NCBI GenBank assembly: GCA_963802205.1
Contig: CAWDHW010000021.1
Coordinates: 1-64,000, forward strand
Direction: 5' to 3'
Length of the DNA stretch: 64,000 nt
Source: DYRB01 sp963802205
Lineage (GTDB): Bacteria > Pseudomonadota > Gammaproteobacteria > Chromatiales > Chromatiaceae
The notes under the pieces are model-generated. The model made no database searches. It had not been told where the DNA came from and saw only the letters and a program-made list of their open reading frames with translations. Position numbers and translations under genes: made by a program. Each line of letters opens with the position of its first letter. Position 1 is the stretch's first letter. This document shows, piece after piece, positions 19,906 through 28,470 of this stretch.

Positions 19906-20595
19906 ATGCCCTTGACCCGCCGTCGCTTCGAGCAGTTGCTTCTGGGTGCCCTCTGCGCGACTTTACAGCCGGGCACTGCCACCGCCGATCTGGTCCAGGG
20001 TCGGGATTGGCGCCCCATTACCCCTCCCCAACCCAGCGGCGTCCCCGGCAAGATCGAGGTCTTGGAGTTTTTCTCCTACGGGTGCCCCCATTGCGGCGAC
20101 CTCAACCCGTTGATCGCCCCCTGGGTGGCGCACCTGCCGGAGGACCTGGTCTTCCGTCGCATGCCGGTCTCCTTTGGACGTGCCGCCTGGGCCAACCTGG
20201 GCCGGCTCTATTTCAGTCTGGACCTGATGGGGGAACTGACGCGCCTGGATCAGGCGGTGTTCGATGCCATCCATCGAGAGCGGCTCAGCCTGTTCACCGA
20301 GCCTGCCATCCGCGATTGGGTGATCAAGCAGGGGGTCGATATCGCGGCCTTCCAGGCCGCGTTCGACTCCTTCGATGTCAACACGCGCCTGAAGCGCAGT
20401 GACCAAATGGCGCAGAACTACGCAGTGGACCGGGTTCCCATGATCGCTGTGGATGGGCGTTACGCGGTGACCGGGCTCGGTGCGAAAGGCCTGCCGGAGT
20501 TGCTGCGCATTGCCGATGAACTGACCGGGATGGCACGGGAGCAGCGGGCCGGAGCGTCGGCGAACCCCGCCGCCCAGGTCGCGAGCGACTCGTGA
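19906..20595 (+). CDS. dsbA: Thiol:disulfide interchange protein DsbA
   Basis: The 229-residue periplasmic dithiol oxidase introduces disulfides into exported proteins. It has a signal sequence starting with RRR (MPLTRRRFEQLLLGALCA), which resembles a Tat signal but lacks a convincing full motif. The thioredoxin-fold active site is CPHC in FFSYGCPHCGDLNP. A helical insertion contains the EPAIRDWV stretch, and the cis-proline loop is RVPMIAVDG. It is recycled by the DsbB encoded directly upstream. Its stop overlaps the crcB GTG start, so the two are co-transcribed. Confidence 0.93.
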   Translation: MPLTRRRFEQLLLGALCATLQPGTATADLVQGRDWRPITPPQPSGVPGKIEVLEFFSYGCPHCGDLNPLIAPWVAHLPEDLVFRRMPVSFGRAAWANLGRLYFSLDLMGELTRLDQAVFDAIHRERLSLFTEPAIRDWVIKQGVDIAAFQAAFDSFDVNTRLKRSDQMAQNYAVDRVPMIAVDGRYAVTGLGAKGLPELLRIADELTGMAREQRAGASANPAAQVASDS

Positions 20596-20981
20596 GTCTG
20601 ATCGCCGCCGTGGCGGTCTTTGTCGGTGCTGGCCTGGGCGCCTTGCTACGCTGGGGCCTGGGGGCACGCCTGAATCCCGTCTTTCCTACCCTACCGCTGG
20701 GGACCCTGGCCGCCAATCTCCTGGGTGGACTCCTGGTTGGCGTCGCTGTGGCCTGGTTCGGCCGGCATTCGGGTGTCCCACCGGAGTGGCGCCTTTTTCT
20801 CATCACCGGCTTTCTGGGTGGCCTTACGACCTTCTCGACCTTCTCGGCGGAGGTCGTCACCCTACTGGCTCGGGGCGAGTACGCCTGGGGTCTGGCCGCA
20901 GCGAGCGCCCATCTGGCCGGTTCCCTGACCCTGACGGCCCTGGGTATTGCCCTAGCCCACCTGGCTATGGCCCGACTCTGA
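20592..20981 (+). CDS. crcB: Fluoride channel CrcB/Fluc
   Basis: The 129-residue, four-helix inner-membrane protein acts as a dual-topology dimer exporting fluoride. It has the signature GAGLGALLRWGLG, then PLGTLAANLLGG with the pore Asn, and TGFLGGLTTFSTFSAE with the Phe-box region. It begins with GTG at 20592, overlapping the dsbA stop by 4 bases. No fluoride riboswitch is possible directly upstream because the start lies within dsbA. The DUF190 gene follows. Confidence 0.93.
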   Translation: MSLIAAVAVFVGAGLGALLRWGLGARLNPVFPTLPLGTLAANLLGGLLVGVAVAWFGRHSGVPPEWRLFLITGFLGGLTTFSTFSAEVVTLLARGEYAWGLAAASAHLAGSLTLTALGIALAHLAMARL

Positions 20982-21028
20982 TCCTATTCCGACCTGGTCA
21001 GGTCCGGGTCACCCACAGGACCCAAAAC

Positions 21029-21355
21029 ATGAATGGCTGCTTTCTCAAGTTCTACGTGGCGGAAAACCGCCGTTACCACAAGCGCCTCGCCTATGAGTGG
21101 TTGTTGGAGGAGGGGAGGCGTCTTGGCCTGCACGGCGGCTCCGCCTTCCGCGCCCTGGCTGGGTTCGGTCGCCACGGGAGGCTGCATGAGGAGCAGTTCT
21201 TCGAGTTGGCCGGCGACCTGCCGGTGGAAGTGAGCTTCGTCCTGACCCAGGACGAGGCGGACCGCTTTCTGGCCCACGTCGCCACCGAGGGGCTGAGCCT
21301 CTTCTACTTGAGGGTCCCGGTGGACTTCGGGTTTACCGACCGTCACGACGATTGA
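21029..21355 (+). CDS. DUF190 domain-containing protein
   Basis: The 108-residue protein is of the DUF190 family (COG1993). It starts NGCFLKFYVAENRRYH and continues LAYEWLLEEGRRLGLHGGSAFRALAGFGRHG, with the PVEVSFVLTQDEADRFL block and the FYLRVPVDFG end. Its P-II-like ferredoxin fold suggests a regulatory or binding role. The gene is very commonly next to crcB, as here (47 bases apart), so a part in fluoride tolerance is plausible but unproven. Confidence 0.88.
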   Translation: MNGCFLKFYVAENRRYHKRLAYEWLLEEGRRLGLHGGSAFRALAGFGRHGRLHEEQFFELAGDLPVEVSFVLTQDEADRFLAHVATEGLSLFYLRVPVDFGFTDRHDD

Positions 21356-22283
21356 CTGGCACCGCGCTCGTGCCGGTATGCGGCAGGCGAGTACCGCCTG
21401 GGCGAGCGCCGCGGACTGTCGCTGTGCAGACTTGGCATCAGGGATGTACATGTCCGGGGTTGTCGGCGTCCTGCCGCCGCACCCTCGCGCACCCGAAAAA
21501 AGAGACCCCGGTGGCCCGGGGTCAACAGAGAGGAGGATGCTCCAATTCGGAGAGTCTGAGCGGTGCCGGGCAGATAAGTTCCGTGCCTGAAGCGGGAAGG
21601 AACGGACCCGTCGGATGCCGGCACGGGGCGCGGTGCCTTGTCGCCCACAGGGCCCGCGGAAAAAAGTCATTCCCTTTTGTTGTCGATTGGCTGATACTTC
21701 GACCTACTTGCTGAGGGCAAAGTGCCAGACCAAGCCGTTGCCTTCAGCGTGAAGAGGGGTAGATACTCCCAGTCCTGATTATGTGCTCTGTGCGATCAAG
21801 AAGTCACAGGCCGGGATCCGACGCAGTGAAATCGGCGTGACCCAGAGGGCGCAACCCGCCCGGTCAGAAGCCGAATGTCCCGGACCCCACCGGGAAGGAA
21901 TCTCGATATTTGAACCTGCCCGGAAGGGCGCTCGGCACCGTTGCACACGGCCAGCCCACTGCGGCACGTTTTTACACCCAAGCGGACAGGCGCAGCCCCC
22001 AGACCCCGGGGAACACGGGCTTGATGCCTCCCACGCCAGTCACTACCTGGCATTAGCGTGTTGACGTGGCGTACAGGTCAGGGCTCTATCCGGGACTGAT
22101 GTCCACGGGATACGCCCCAGATCCCGGGGTAGGCAACGCTTCCATCCCAGATCACGCACCGAACCCAAGGCCAGCCCCGCGACACTCCCATCCGGACCCG
22201 ACAAGGGTCCCATGTACCCCGCAGGAAGAGCGCCGGCGACATCCCCAGGCGCGGCCGACATCCCTCCCGTTCAGAGGCCACAG
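21356..22283. other. 928-base region without a recognisable gene
   Basis: No open frame here resembles a protein on either strand; the frames present change composition freely. The clear signal is the minus-strand terminator at 21494-21523. The adjoining 21524-21720 interval on the minus strand is GC-rich, foldable and not coding, so it could hold a small RNA ending at that terminator. The 21780-22280 part shows nothing I can assign. Confidence 0.5.
21494..21523 (-). terminator. Strong rho-independent terminator with no gene upstream
   Basis: An uninterrupted 8-bp stem GACCCCGG (21504-21511) / CCGGGGTC (21516-21523) with a 4-base loop is followed on the minus strand by TCTCTTTTTT. On the plus strand no T-run follows, so it serves minus-strand transcription. 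No minus-strand gene precedes it within 1.2 kb. Confidence 0.75.
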
Positions 22284-22679
22284 ATGGCGAAGACCCAAAC
22301 CATAGCCCCCCTCAACCTACACATCGGTGGCGACCTACTCGCCATGGACCGCGGCCTGCGCCGACTGATCGAGACGGAGGCGCGCGCCTTGAAGGCTCGC
22401 TTCCCCAGCCAAAACATTCAGTTGCGCGTGCGCATCGCCGCAGAATTCGACCCGGCTCGTGGCCATCAGGTCCGCTGCGAGATCGACGCTGCCCCGGCCG
22501 AACGCCGCCAGGTCGTGGTCCGGGAGTTTCGCAAGGAGGCTCGCGACGCGATCACCCAGGCCTTCGCTAGTGCCAAGACCCAGCTCCAACGCCTGCGGCG
22601 ACGCTCGATCTTGCCGCTGGCCCAGGGGCAGCATTCTGCTCAGGCCCCAGCCAGTACCCTCAGCCCCGCAGGGGTCTGA
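22284..22679 (+). CDS. HPF/RaiA-like ribosome-associated domain protein
   Basis: The 131-residue protein fits the sigma-54 modulation/ribosome hibernation fold. An N-terminal strand is followed by a helix (RGLRRLIETEARALKARF), then strands with IQLRVRIAAEF and HQVRCEIDA, then a second helix (KEARDAITQAFASAKTQLQRLRR), the order seen in HPF and RaiA. Members bind the ribosome decoding centre in stationary phase. Identity to classical HPF is low and the basic residues are partly different, so the role is inferred. ATG 22284 has a GAGG 8 bases upstream. It is a single gene convergent with the DUF2272 gene. Confidence 0.65.
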   Translation: MAKTQTIAPLNLHIGGDLLAMDRGLRRLIETEARALKARFPSQNIQLRVRIAAEFDPARGHQVRCEIDAAPAERRQVVVREFRKEARDAITQAFASAKTQLQRLRRRSILPLAQGQHSAQAPASTLSPAGV

Positions 22680-22748
22680 CCCTGCCTTTGCGTCCCCTCG
22701 TGCGTGCGGAAGACTCGGTCAGATGGGACCCATCCGTTGGGGCGCCGC

Positions 22749-23624
22749 TTATAGCCGATTCTCGAGGATCAGGAACCAAGGTCGGCGCGACAAGGGCTGT
22801 AGGCGCCCTCCGCTGTCCAGTTCCAAGGTTGTCTTCGACACCGAGTTACGGACATTACCGCCGATCGCTTCCAGGGTCTGCCCGCTCTTGGCCACCACCA
22901 AGTCGCAATGGGTGTTCGACCCCCTAAGCATCCAGGCACTGGTATAGCCGTCGCTACCCACAGGATGGGAGGAGCCACGCGATGCGCAAACGAGGTCCCC
23001 GGGCTTGGGGCTGTAATCCGCGATCCGTCTGGGGACGAACCAACGACCCGGGTACCCGGCCTCGTCGATCATGCCCGCGAGGTAGATCCAGTGCGCAGGG
23101 GCGGGGCGAAATTGGTGCTCCGGCACGCCTGACCCCTGCATGATCCAACTGATGAAGGCTGCCGACCAGGGCTGCCGACAGTCCATACCGTCCAGTCCGC
23201 CCTTACCCGCCACTCGCCAGTAGGCGTTTACCCGCTGGCTGATCGCATCGTCGTCGTCCTCCCAGGACCCGATGTGAGAGATGCTCTCGCCGGTCCGTTT
23301 CAGGACCACCGTCTGCCGGCCGAAGCGCTCCCACTCACCTGTTGCACGGGAGATCAATGCCTGTTTGACTGCGGGGTTGGGTGGTGGTGGTGGCCCCAGG
23401 GGGCGTCCCGCCCAAGTCCCAGGCCCGGAGGGCGGCGGGGTGGTGGCGCAGCCGACGAGGGACAGGCACAGCGCCAGGGCCGCGGCTATGCCCGGGGTGC
23501 GGGTGCAGCCCCCGGCCTGGAGCAGCAGCCCAGGAGCAGGCGCCGGTGCGGTGGCGATGGACGCAAGAACAGGCATCGGCTCGGCCGGGGCCGGGGCTCG
23601 GGTTGGCACGGCGTGGGACTCCAT
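22749..23624 (-). CDS. DUF2272 domain-containing lipoprotein
   Basis: The 291-residue predicted lipoprotein has hydrophobic AAALALCLSLVGC ending in a lipobox Cys, then a Pro-rich linker, then a DUF2272 domain. Domain blocks include WERFGRQTVVL, CRQPWSAAFISWIMQGSGV, HWIYLAGMIDE and PKPGDLVCASRG. The CRQPWSAAFIS and PGDLVC parts resemble the Cys and later catalytic region of NlpC/P60-like or CHAP hydrolases, so a cell-wall or amidase role is possible. The start is uncertain: the frame begins at 23624 with a 40-residue stretch ahead of the signal, and no closer ATG exists except at 23576. Confidence 0.75.
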   Translation of the reverse strand: MESHAVPTRAPAPAEPMPVLASIATAPAPAPGLLLQAGGCTRTPGIAAALALCLSLVGCATTPPPSGPGTWAGRPLGPPPPPNPAVKQALISRATGEWERFGRQTVVLKRTGESISHIGSWEDDDDAISQRVNAYWRVAGKGGLDGMDCRQPWSAAFISWIMQGSGVPEHQFRPAPAHWIYLAGMIDEAGYPGRWFVPRRIADYSPKPGDLVCASRGSSHPVGSDGYTSAWMLRGSNTHCDLVVAKSGQTLEAIGGNVRNSVSKTTLELDSGGRLQPLSRRPWFLILENRL

Positions 23625-23923
23625 GAGGGCGTGGCCGGGGTAGGCGTATCGGCGACGCGCAGCACGTCACAGCGATTCCGAAGCTTATCATCCTTGGTGC
23701 TAGATGCAGGCATACCGACGCCTCCGCGCCATCGTCGGCACGCATGGCCGGGATGCGGCCAGCAGTCTGCGCTCTGGCGATTCCCCGCCCCTGGCGGTGG
23801 CGCTCGACGTCGGCGCGTCCAGCCTGGCCACGGCGGACGCCGTACCGGATGCCAATGCCAGGTGGCATGGCCTCACGAACATCGCTGTTTAGGGCCAGGG
23901 CAGACTGAGGGAGCCCCGGGTCT
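23625..23923. other. Intergenic region, no gene seen
   Basis: This 299-base gap lies between the DUF2272 and vapC genes. A 62-codon plus-strand frame (23704-23892) has no ribosome site, no family resemblance and shadow-like composition, so I do not call it. Confidence 0.4.
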
Positions 23924-24304
23924 CTAACGCAGCAACTGCACCTCGATACCCAAGGCAAGGGCTCCCCAGTCGCGATCCGCGGTGAGCACCGGGGTGGATT
24001 TATCGAGCGCCAGCGCAAGGCAGGCGCGATCACCCAGCGACAGGCCGAGGCCACGGGTCTGCGCCCACAAGCGGGCGGCCTGGTCGGCCTGGACCGCGGT
24101 GAACGGTTCGATGGCAAGACCCAGGTCGGTCATCTCCTCCAGCATCCCCCGAACCTCCACGCCCTTTTGCAGGGACTTCTGGATGACCTCGGACCAATTG
24201 ACAGAGGACATCGAGGCACCGTCCAGGATACCCCGGACGCGCTCGCCACCGGACTCGCCGTGCAGCCACGCCAGCAGCGCGGAGGCATCGAGCACCAGGG
24301 TCAT
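23924..24304 (-). CDS. vapC: PIN-domain ribonuclease toxin (VapC-like)
   Basis: The 126-residue PIN domain has the acidic metal-binding residues of VapC toxins: Asp6 in LVLDASALLAW, Glu in SSVNWSEVIQK, Asp in LSLGDRACLALAL, and Asp in TADRDW. VapC enzymes cut tRNA or rRNA when free of antitoxin. The ATG overlaps the stop of the vapB gene (ATGA), the classical coupled arrangement. The partner encodes an AbrB-like DNA-binding antitoxin. Confidence 0.9.
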   Translation of the reverse strand: MTLVLDASALLAWLHGESGGERVRGILDGASMSSVNWSEVIQKSLQKGVEVRGMLEEMTDLGLAIEPFTAVQADQAARLWAQTRGLGLSLGDRACLALALDKSTPVLTADRDWGALALGIEVQLLR

Positions 24305-24561
24305 TTGCCGTCGTCCAGCCGTGCCTCGGCCCGTCGTTCCGCGACGAGTTCTTCGGCTAGGTTTTCCCCCCTGGGAATGTGTGCGAAACGCGCCAACAGC
24401 CGTTGCTCGATCACCTCGCGCCGCTCCAGCACGATGCTGTCGCCGGCACGGCGCACCAGCAATCGGTCCCCTGGATGGAGATTCAATGCCTTGCGCAGAG
24501 GGGCTGGGATCACCAACCGCCCCTGGGCACCCATCTGGATCTCGTTGCGGGTCTCTTGCAT
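24301..24561 (-). CDS. vapB: AbrB/MazE-fold antitoxin (VapB-like)
   Basis: This 86-residue protein has an N-terminal swapped-hairpin AbrB domain: MGAQGRLVIPAPLRKALNLHPGD, then LLVRRAGDSIVLERRE. A charged helical tail (LAEELVAERRAEARLDD) normally wraps the PIN toxin. It neutralises VapC and represses its own promoter as a VapBC complex. The start ATG 24561 is chosen because the AbrB fold begins there; the frame also opens further upstream without a sensible protein. Confidence 0.88.
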   Translation of the reverse strand: MQETRNEIQMGAQGRLVIPAPLRKALNLHPGDRLLVRRAGDSIVLERREVIEQRLLARFAHIPRGENLAEELVAERRAEARLDDGK

Positions 24562-24847
24562 GTCATCGTCTACTATCGTGGCAGGTTGCTGTAAGAGTGC
24601 CACGTCTGCGTTAGGCGTGCCAGTACTTCGCGAACGGGATGTCAGTTGCCAGCCCGTGAGAATGGCCGTTGCCCCATTCGGCAAGATGGGCGGTACCAAA
24701 GACCTCCAGGGTCTCCCCGGTGCTCGGCGACGTGGGAGTGTGGCGGAAGATGGTCCAACGCGCGCACCTCAACGCGGCAGTTCGAGAAACGGGCGATGCT
24801 CGGCAGGACGGCCGGCTAGAGCAACCAGTGCTCTACACCGATCGGGG
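24562..24847. other. Intergenic region with a possible gene remnant
   Basis: On the minus strand one frame reads a coherent tail (TLEVFGTAHLAEWGNGHSHG, ending IPFAKYWHA and TAA at 24613-24611) with no start in reach. It may be the stump of a lost gene. The bases just beyond its stop, around 24598-24612, resemble one MITE terminal repeat (GTCTGCGTTA in common). I cannot assign a family. Confidence 0.3.
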
Positions 24848-26779
24848 TCAGTCTCCGGCGGCCTGACCAGGCGGCGGCGCCTTGAGGATATGCCGCTTCA
24901 TCTTGCCAATGACGTGCATCTCGCAGGCAGGGCAGTCGAAGCGCAGGGTCAGGCGCTCGTTGCCGTTCACCAGCGTCATGGGTTCGGCGCGGACCTGGCC
25001 CTGGACCCCGGTGATACCCTTGGCCTGCTTGGGACAGAGGCTGAAGGCATAACGCAGGCAATGCTTGGTGATCATCAGCGAGACCTCGCCGGGTTGCGCG
25101 TGGGCCTCGTAGGCAGGCTCGATGCGGCCGACCCCATGGCGGGCGTAGAAGGCGCGTGCCGCGGCGTTGTAGACGTTGGCGAGGTAGGTCAAGGCCTGTT
25201 CCGGATAGGTCGGCGGCGGCTCCTTGGCCGGCCTGCGTATGGGCCGCACATAGGCCGCCCGGCGGGCGGCCTCCAGGCGTTCGACCGCCTCGCGCCTCAG
25301 GGCCTTGGCGGCGGACCCGGGCAGGAACCATGCCCGACTCCATTCGATGGCGAGCGCCTCCAGGACGAAGTCGGTGTGACCGAACCCCGAGAGCTGGTCC
25401 CTCAGGCCCGCCTCGGCCTTGGCCGGGTCCCGCGCCGGTTGGTGGTCGCAGTTTAGATCGGCGGACGCCTGACAGCCGTCGGCGTCGCGCAGGGTCAGGG
25501 TGAAACCCGCTGCGGTCTCGGTGAGCCGTACGCTGACGGGGATGCGGCGTTCGGCGGAAGTCCGGGCCAGGGCCTGCTCCCAGACGTGGTCGCGGTTACG
25601 GGTGAGGCCCACACCGGGCTTCAGCCCGGGCAGGGCGCCGATGGCCTCGTTGGGCCAAATTCGCCAGAGCCCCTCGCCGACGGACTCCGCTCGGTTGGCC
25701 TGGAGCCCCACGACTGTCCGTTTGTTGAGATAGGTGAGTCCGTCGCCGTTGGCCATGGGCTCGCCGGTGCAGAGCTCGATCCAGTCCGGGCCCAGGCGGG
25801 TGACGGTCCCAAGGGGCAGCCCGACGAAGGCCGGGCTGTCGAAGGCGCCGATATCGGCCTTGCGGCCGGTGGAGAAGTAGTCCGTGGAGCCGCGGTGGAA
25901 GGTCTTGTCCGGATTGGGGTCGAACAGGAGCCGGGTGCGCCCGCTGGAGGCGCAGGTCAGGTCCCTGCGCCGGTCGATGATCTTGTCCAGCAACAGCCGG
26001 TAGTGTCCGGTGATGTTCTTGACGTAGTCCGCGTCCTTGTAGCGTCCCTCGATCTTGAAGGACTGCACACCGGCGGCGATCAGCGCCTCCAGGTTGGCGC
26101 CCTGATTGTTGTCCTTGAGCGACAGCAGGTGCTTGTCGAAGGCGACGACGCGGCCCTGCTGGTCCTCCAGGGTATAGGGCAGGCGGCACGCCTGGGAGCA
26201 GTCGCCGCGGTTGGCGCTGCGCCCGGTCTGGGCATGGCTGATGTAGCACTGGCCGGAGAAGGCGACGCACAGGGCGCCGTGGATAAAGTGCTCGATCAGG
26301 GTGTCGGGTGGCACAGCGGCGCGCACGGCGGCGATCTCGGGGATGGCCAGCTCCCGGGCCAGGACGATCTGGGAGAAACCCACCTGGGCCAGGAAACGCG
26401 CCTTTTCCGGGGTGCGGATGTCGCACTGGGTGGAGGCGTGCAGGTCAATGGGCGGCAGGTCCAGTTCCAGAATCCCCATGTCCTGGATGATGAGGGCGTC
26501 CACCCCGGCGTCGTAGAGGGTGTGGATCAGACGGCGGGCGGGCTCCAGCTCGTCGTCGTGGAGAATGGTGTTGAGGGTGACGTAGATGCGGGCGTGGAAG
26601 CGGTGTGCGTACTCCACCAGCCCGGCGATCTCGGCCACCGGGTTGCCTGCATTGTGGCGGGCACCGAAGGCCGGGCCCCCGATGTAGACGGCGTCCGCCC
26701 CGTGCCGGATCGCCTCGCGGCCGATGGCGGCGGTCTTGGCGGGTGCGAGGAGTTCGAGCGGGATGGATTGCCTGTTCAT
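24848..26779 (-). CDS. rlhA: U32-family 23S rRNA C2501 hydroxylation factor RlhA
   Basis: The 643-residue U32-family protein has the architecture and length of E. coli RlhA (YdcP, about 650). It starts LELLAPAKTAAIGREAIRHGADAVYIGG. The U32 cysteine block includes FSGQCYISHAQTGRSANRG and DCSQACRLPY. The KIEGRYKDADYVKNI motif follows, and a C-terminal extension has CPACEMHVIGK. RlhA hydroxylates C2501 of 23S rRNA, probably through an Fe-S or prephenate-linked reaction. The shorter U32 genes ubiU/ubiV are much smaller, which makes RlhA the best call. ATG 26779 is the family start. Confidence 0.88.
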   Translation of the reverse strand: MNRQSIPLELLAPAKTAAIGREAIRHGADAVYIGGPAFGARHNAGNPVAEIAGLVEYAHRFHARIYVTLNTILHDDELEPARRLIHTLYDAGVDALIIQDMGILELDLPPIDLHASTQCDIRTPEKARFLAQVGFSQIVLARELAIPEIAAVRAAVPPDTLIEHFIHGALCVAFSGQCYISHAQTGRSANRGDCSQACRLPYTLEDQQGRVVAFDKHLLSLKDNNQGANLEALIAAGVQSFKIEGRYKDADYVKNITGHYRLLLDKIIDRRRDLTCASSGRTRLLFDPNPDKTFHRGSTDYFSTGRKADIGAFDSPAFVGLPLGTVTRLGPDWIELCTGEPMANGDGLTYLNKRTVVGLQANRAESVGEGLWRIWPNEAIGALPGLKPGVGLTRNRDHVWEQALARTSAERRIPVSVRLTETAAGFTLTLRDADGCQASADLNCDHQPARDPAKAEAGLRDQLSGFGHTDFVLEALAIEWSRAWFLPGSAAKALRREAVERLEAARRAAYVRPIRRPAKEPPPTYPEQALTYLANVYNAAARAFYARHGVGRIEPAYEAHAQPGEVSLMITKHCLRYAFSLCPKQAKGITGVQGQVRAEPMTLVNGNERLTLRFDCPACEMHVIGKMKRHILKAPPPGQAAGD

Positions 26780-26946
26780 GGTGGCGGAGCCGACCTAATC
26801 GCTGTGGGTTTGATGTGTGTTGTTTTGGAAAGGGTTTGGTTCTTTCGCCGCTCAATAGGCGCGGGCTTGCGTGCGGCTACTTCAGCCGCAAGCCCGTGGC
26901 AGCGGTTATACTGACACCCCGCCCGCCCAAGACCCCGGCCCTTGCG

Positions 26947-27216
26947 ATGACCCGCGGTATCCACCTCAAACACCTCACCGCCACGGACCTCAGCCTACTT
27001 GGCCTCCCGCAGGAGCTGCTGGAGGCGGACGGGGTCTCCGCCGACCCCGACCAACTGGCCACCGAGGGTGACCCCACGCTGGTGCGCATCACACAGGAGG
27101 TCCGCGCGGCACTCGAGGATACCCTTGTCCTCCTGGACCAGGCCCTGACCCTTGGCCAAGGCCCTGCTCCCATCCACGCCCAGACCCAGGGTCGAAACGC
27201 CCAACCCGCGGCTTGA
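26947..27216 (+). CDS. Small protein of unknown function
   Basis: The 89-codon frame reads MTRGIHLKHLTATDLSLLGL and then a helical stretch (RITQEVRAALEDTLVLLDQALTLG). The start is weakly supported: a TATACT at 26907-26912 may be a -10 box, but the Shine-Dalgarno is poor. A hairpin with 6-bp inner and 6-bp outer arms and a 4-base bulge lies at 26863-26895. The gene converges on fetB with 54 bases between stops. No family is recognised and the frame may be spurious. Confidence 0.4.
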   Translation: MTRGIHLKHLTATDLSLLGLPQELLEADGVSADPDQLATEGDPTLVRITQEVRAALEDTLVLLDQALTLGQGPAPIHAQTQGRNAQPAA

Positions 27217-27270
27217 GTCCACCTGAGACGGCCGACCGAGTCGATCCAGGCCCGCCCGTCCATATCCCGG

Positions 27271-28080
27271 TCAGCCCTGACCAAGGGGCGGGCGCAGGCG
27301 GTCCAGACGCAGGCGCTGGCGCTCGTCGAACAGGCGCCGGGAACCCAGCCACACGGCCGTAGTGGCACCCAACCCGGTCCCGGCGGAGATGACGAACATC
27401 ACCAAGAGCTGGTACTTGGCGGCCTCGATGGGCGGGCTGCCAGCGAGTATCTGCCCGGTCATCATCCCCGGCAGGCTCACCACACCGGCGGTGGCCATGG
27501 CGTTGACGATGGGGATGAGGCCGGCGCGCAGGGCGTCGCGGCGGATGCCGGAGATGGCGCAGTCCCAGGTCTCCCCCAGGATCAGGCGGGCCTCTATGCG
27601 CCCGCGGGCGTTCCAGGCGTCTCGGGTGAGGTTGTCCAGCGCCAGGGCCACACCGCTCATGGTGTTGCCGAGCAACATGCCTAAAAGCGGAATCAGGTAC
27701 TGGGGCTGATACCAAGGTTCCACGCCGATGATGACCGCCAACGTCAGGATCAGGACGCTGAAGGAGGACAGAAACATGGACAGGGTCCCGATGCCATAGC
27801 CCCAGGCACCGACAAAGCGGTGCTTTTGGCGGGACAGGGCCTCCCAGCCGGCGAAGCCGAGCATCGCCAGGGCCATGAGCGCGATGAGCCCCGGGTTGGT
27901 GGTAGCGAAGAGGGCATGCAGGACATAGCCGATGAGGCTCAGCTGCACGGCGCTGCGCAACGCCGCGACGAGCAGGCGCTGCTCGACCCCCAGGTGCAGG
28001 CGCCAAGAAAGCCCCGCCAGCAGCAAGACCAGTCCGGCGGCCAGGGTCAGGTCGAACGGGCTGAGGTGGATCAGGGTCAT
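27271..28080 (-). CDS. fetB: ABC transporter permease FetB (UPF0014, iron/metal export)
   Basis: The 269-residue polytopic protein has seven or so helices and the UPF0014 signatures: RSAVQLSLIGYVL, SRQKHRFVGAWGYG, GMLLGNTMSGVALALDNL, ALRAGLIPIVNAMATAGVVSLPGMMTGQILAG and YQLLVMFVISAGT. FetAB exports iron and protects against peroxide stress. ATG 28080 has a GAGG Shine-Dalgarno. FetB needs the ATPase FetA, normally encoded directly upstream. Here the upstream neighbour is the accessory island, and the only candidate fetA is at 42424-43065 on the same strand. Confidence 0.9.
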   Translation of the reverse strand: MTLIHLSPFDLTLAAGLVLLLAGLSWRLHLGVEQRLLVAALRSAVQLSLIGYVLHALFATTNPGLIALMALAMLGFAGWEALSRQKHRFVGAWGYGIGTLSMFLSSFSVLILTLAVIIGVEPWYQPQYLIPLLGMLLGNTMSGVALALDNLTRDAWNARGRIEARLILGETWDCAISGIRRDALRAGLIPIVNAMATAGVVSLPGMMTGQILAGSPPIEAAKYQLLVMFVISAGTGLGATTAVWLGSRRLFDERQRLRLDRLRPPLGQG

Positions 28081-28116
28081 CGGGTCAGTTCCTCGTTCCT
28101 TTGCAAGGGGGTAGTT

Positions 28117-28470
28117 CTACTTTGTCCGATTACCCCAAGGCAGGTCAGGCACCGGGAGGCGCTGGGCAGCCAATCTCCCCCAGGTTGCAGCACACCTTTT
28201 GGCAAGGCGCTTTGCCATCTGCCGAATCGTGTCCTGGGCGTCGAGGTCGCGCCGGGAAAGGGAGTGGCTGAGGAGTGTTTCGATATCCGAGCACCTGAGC
28301 AGGGGGTAGGCGCCGCATCGGGCGATGCGTTTCCGGGCCTGAACCGCAGGGCTATCGCTACCAGCGCCATGTGATGGTGCCACGAACGCCACTTGCACGT
28401 CTGATGATCGGCCATCCCGCACTCGCTCTTGGCCTCCTAACGCCTGCTTGATCCAAAGCCGTTGCCAGGC
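28117..28470 (-). pseudogene. IS701-like transposase C-terminal remnant
   Basis: Spread over two minus-strand frames is the C-terminal end of an IS701/IS4-type DDE transposase. EAKSECGMADHQ and CKWRSWHHHMALVAIAL lie in one frame; after a shift near 28351-28355 come RKRIARCGAYPLLRCSDIETL, LSHSLSRRDLDAQ and DTIRQMAKR in the other. A further shift lies just upstream near 28440. WHHHM and RRDL are typical of this tail. The N-terminal DDE part and the ends of the element are gone, so it is a dead relic. It lies 37 bases upstream of the fetB start, at the left border of the island. Confidence 0.75.

Noticed and set aside
20540..20591. Fluoride riboswitch before crcB
   Set aside because: The crcB start overlaps dsbA, leaving no leader, and the conserved pseudoknot bases are not found.
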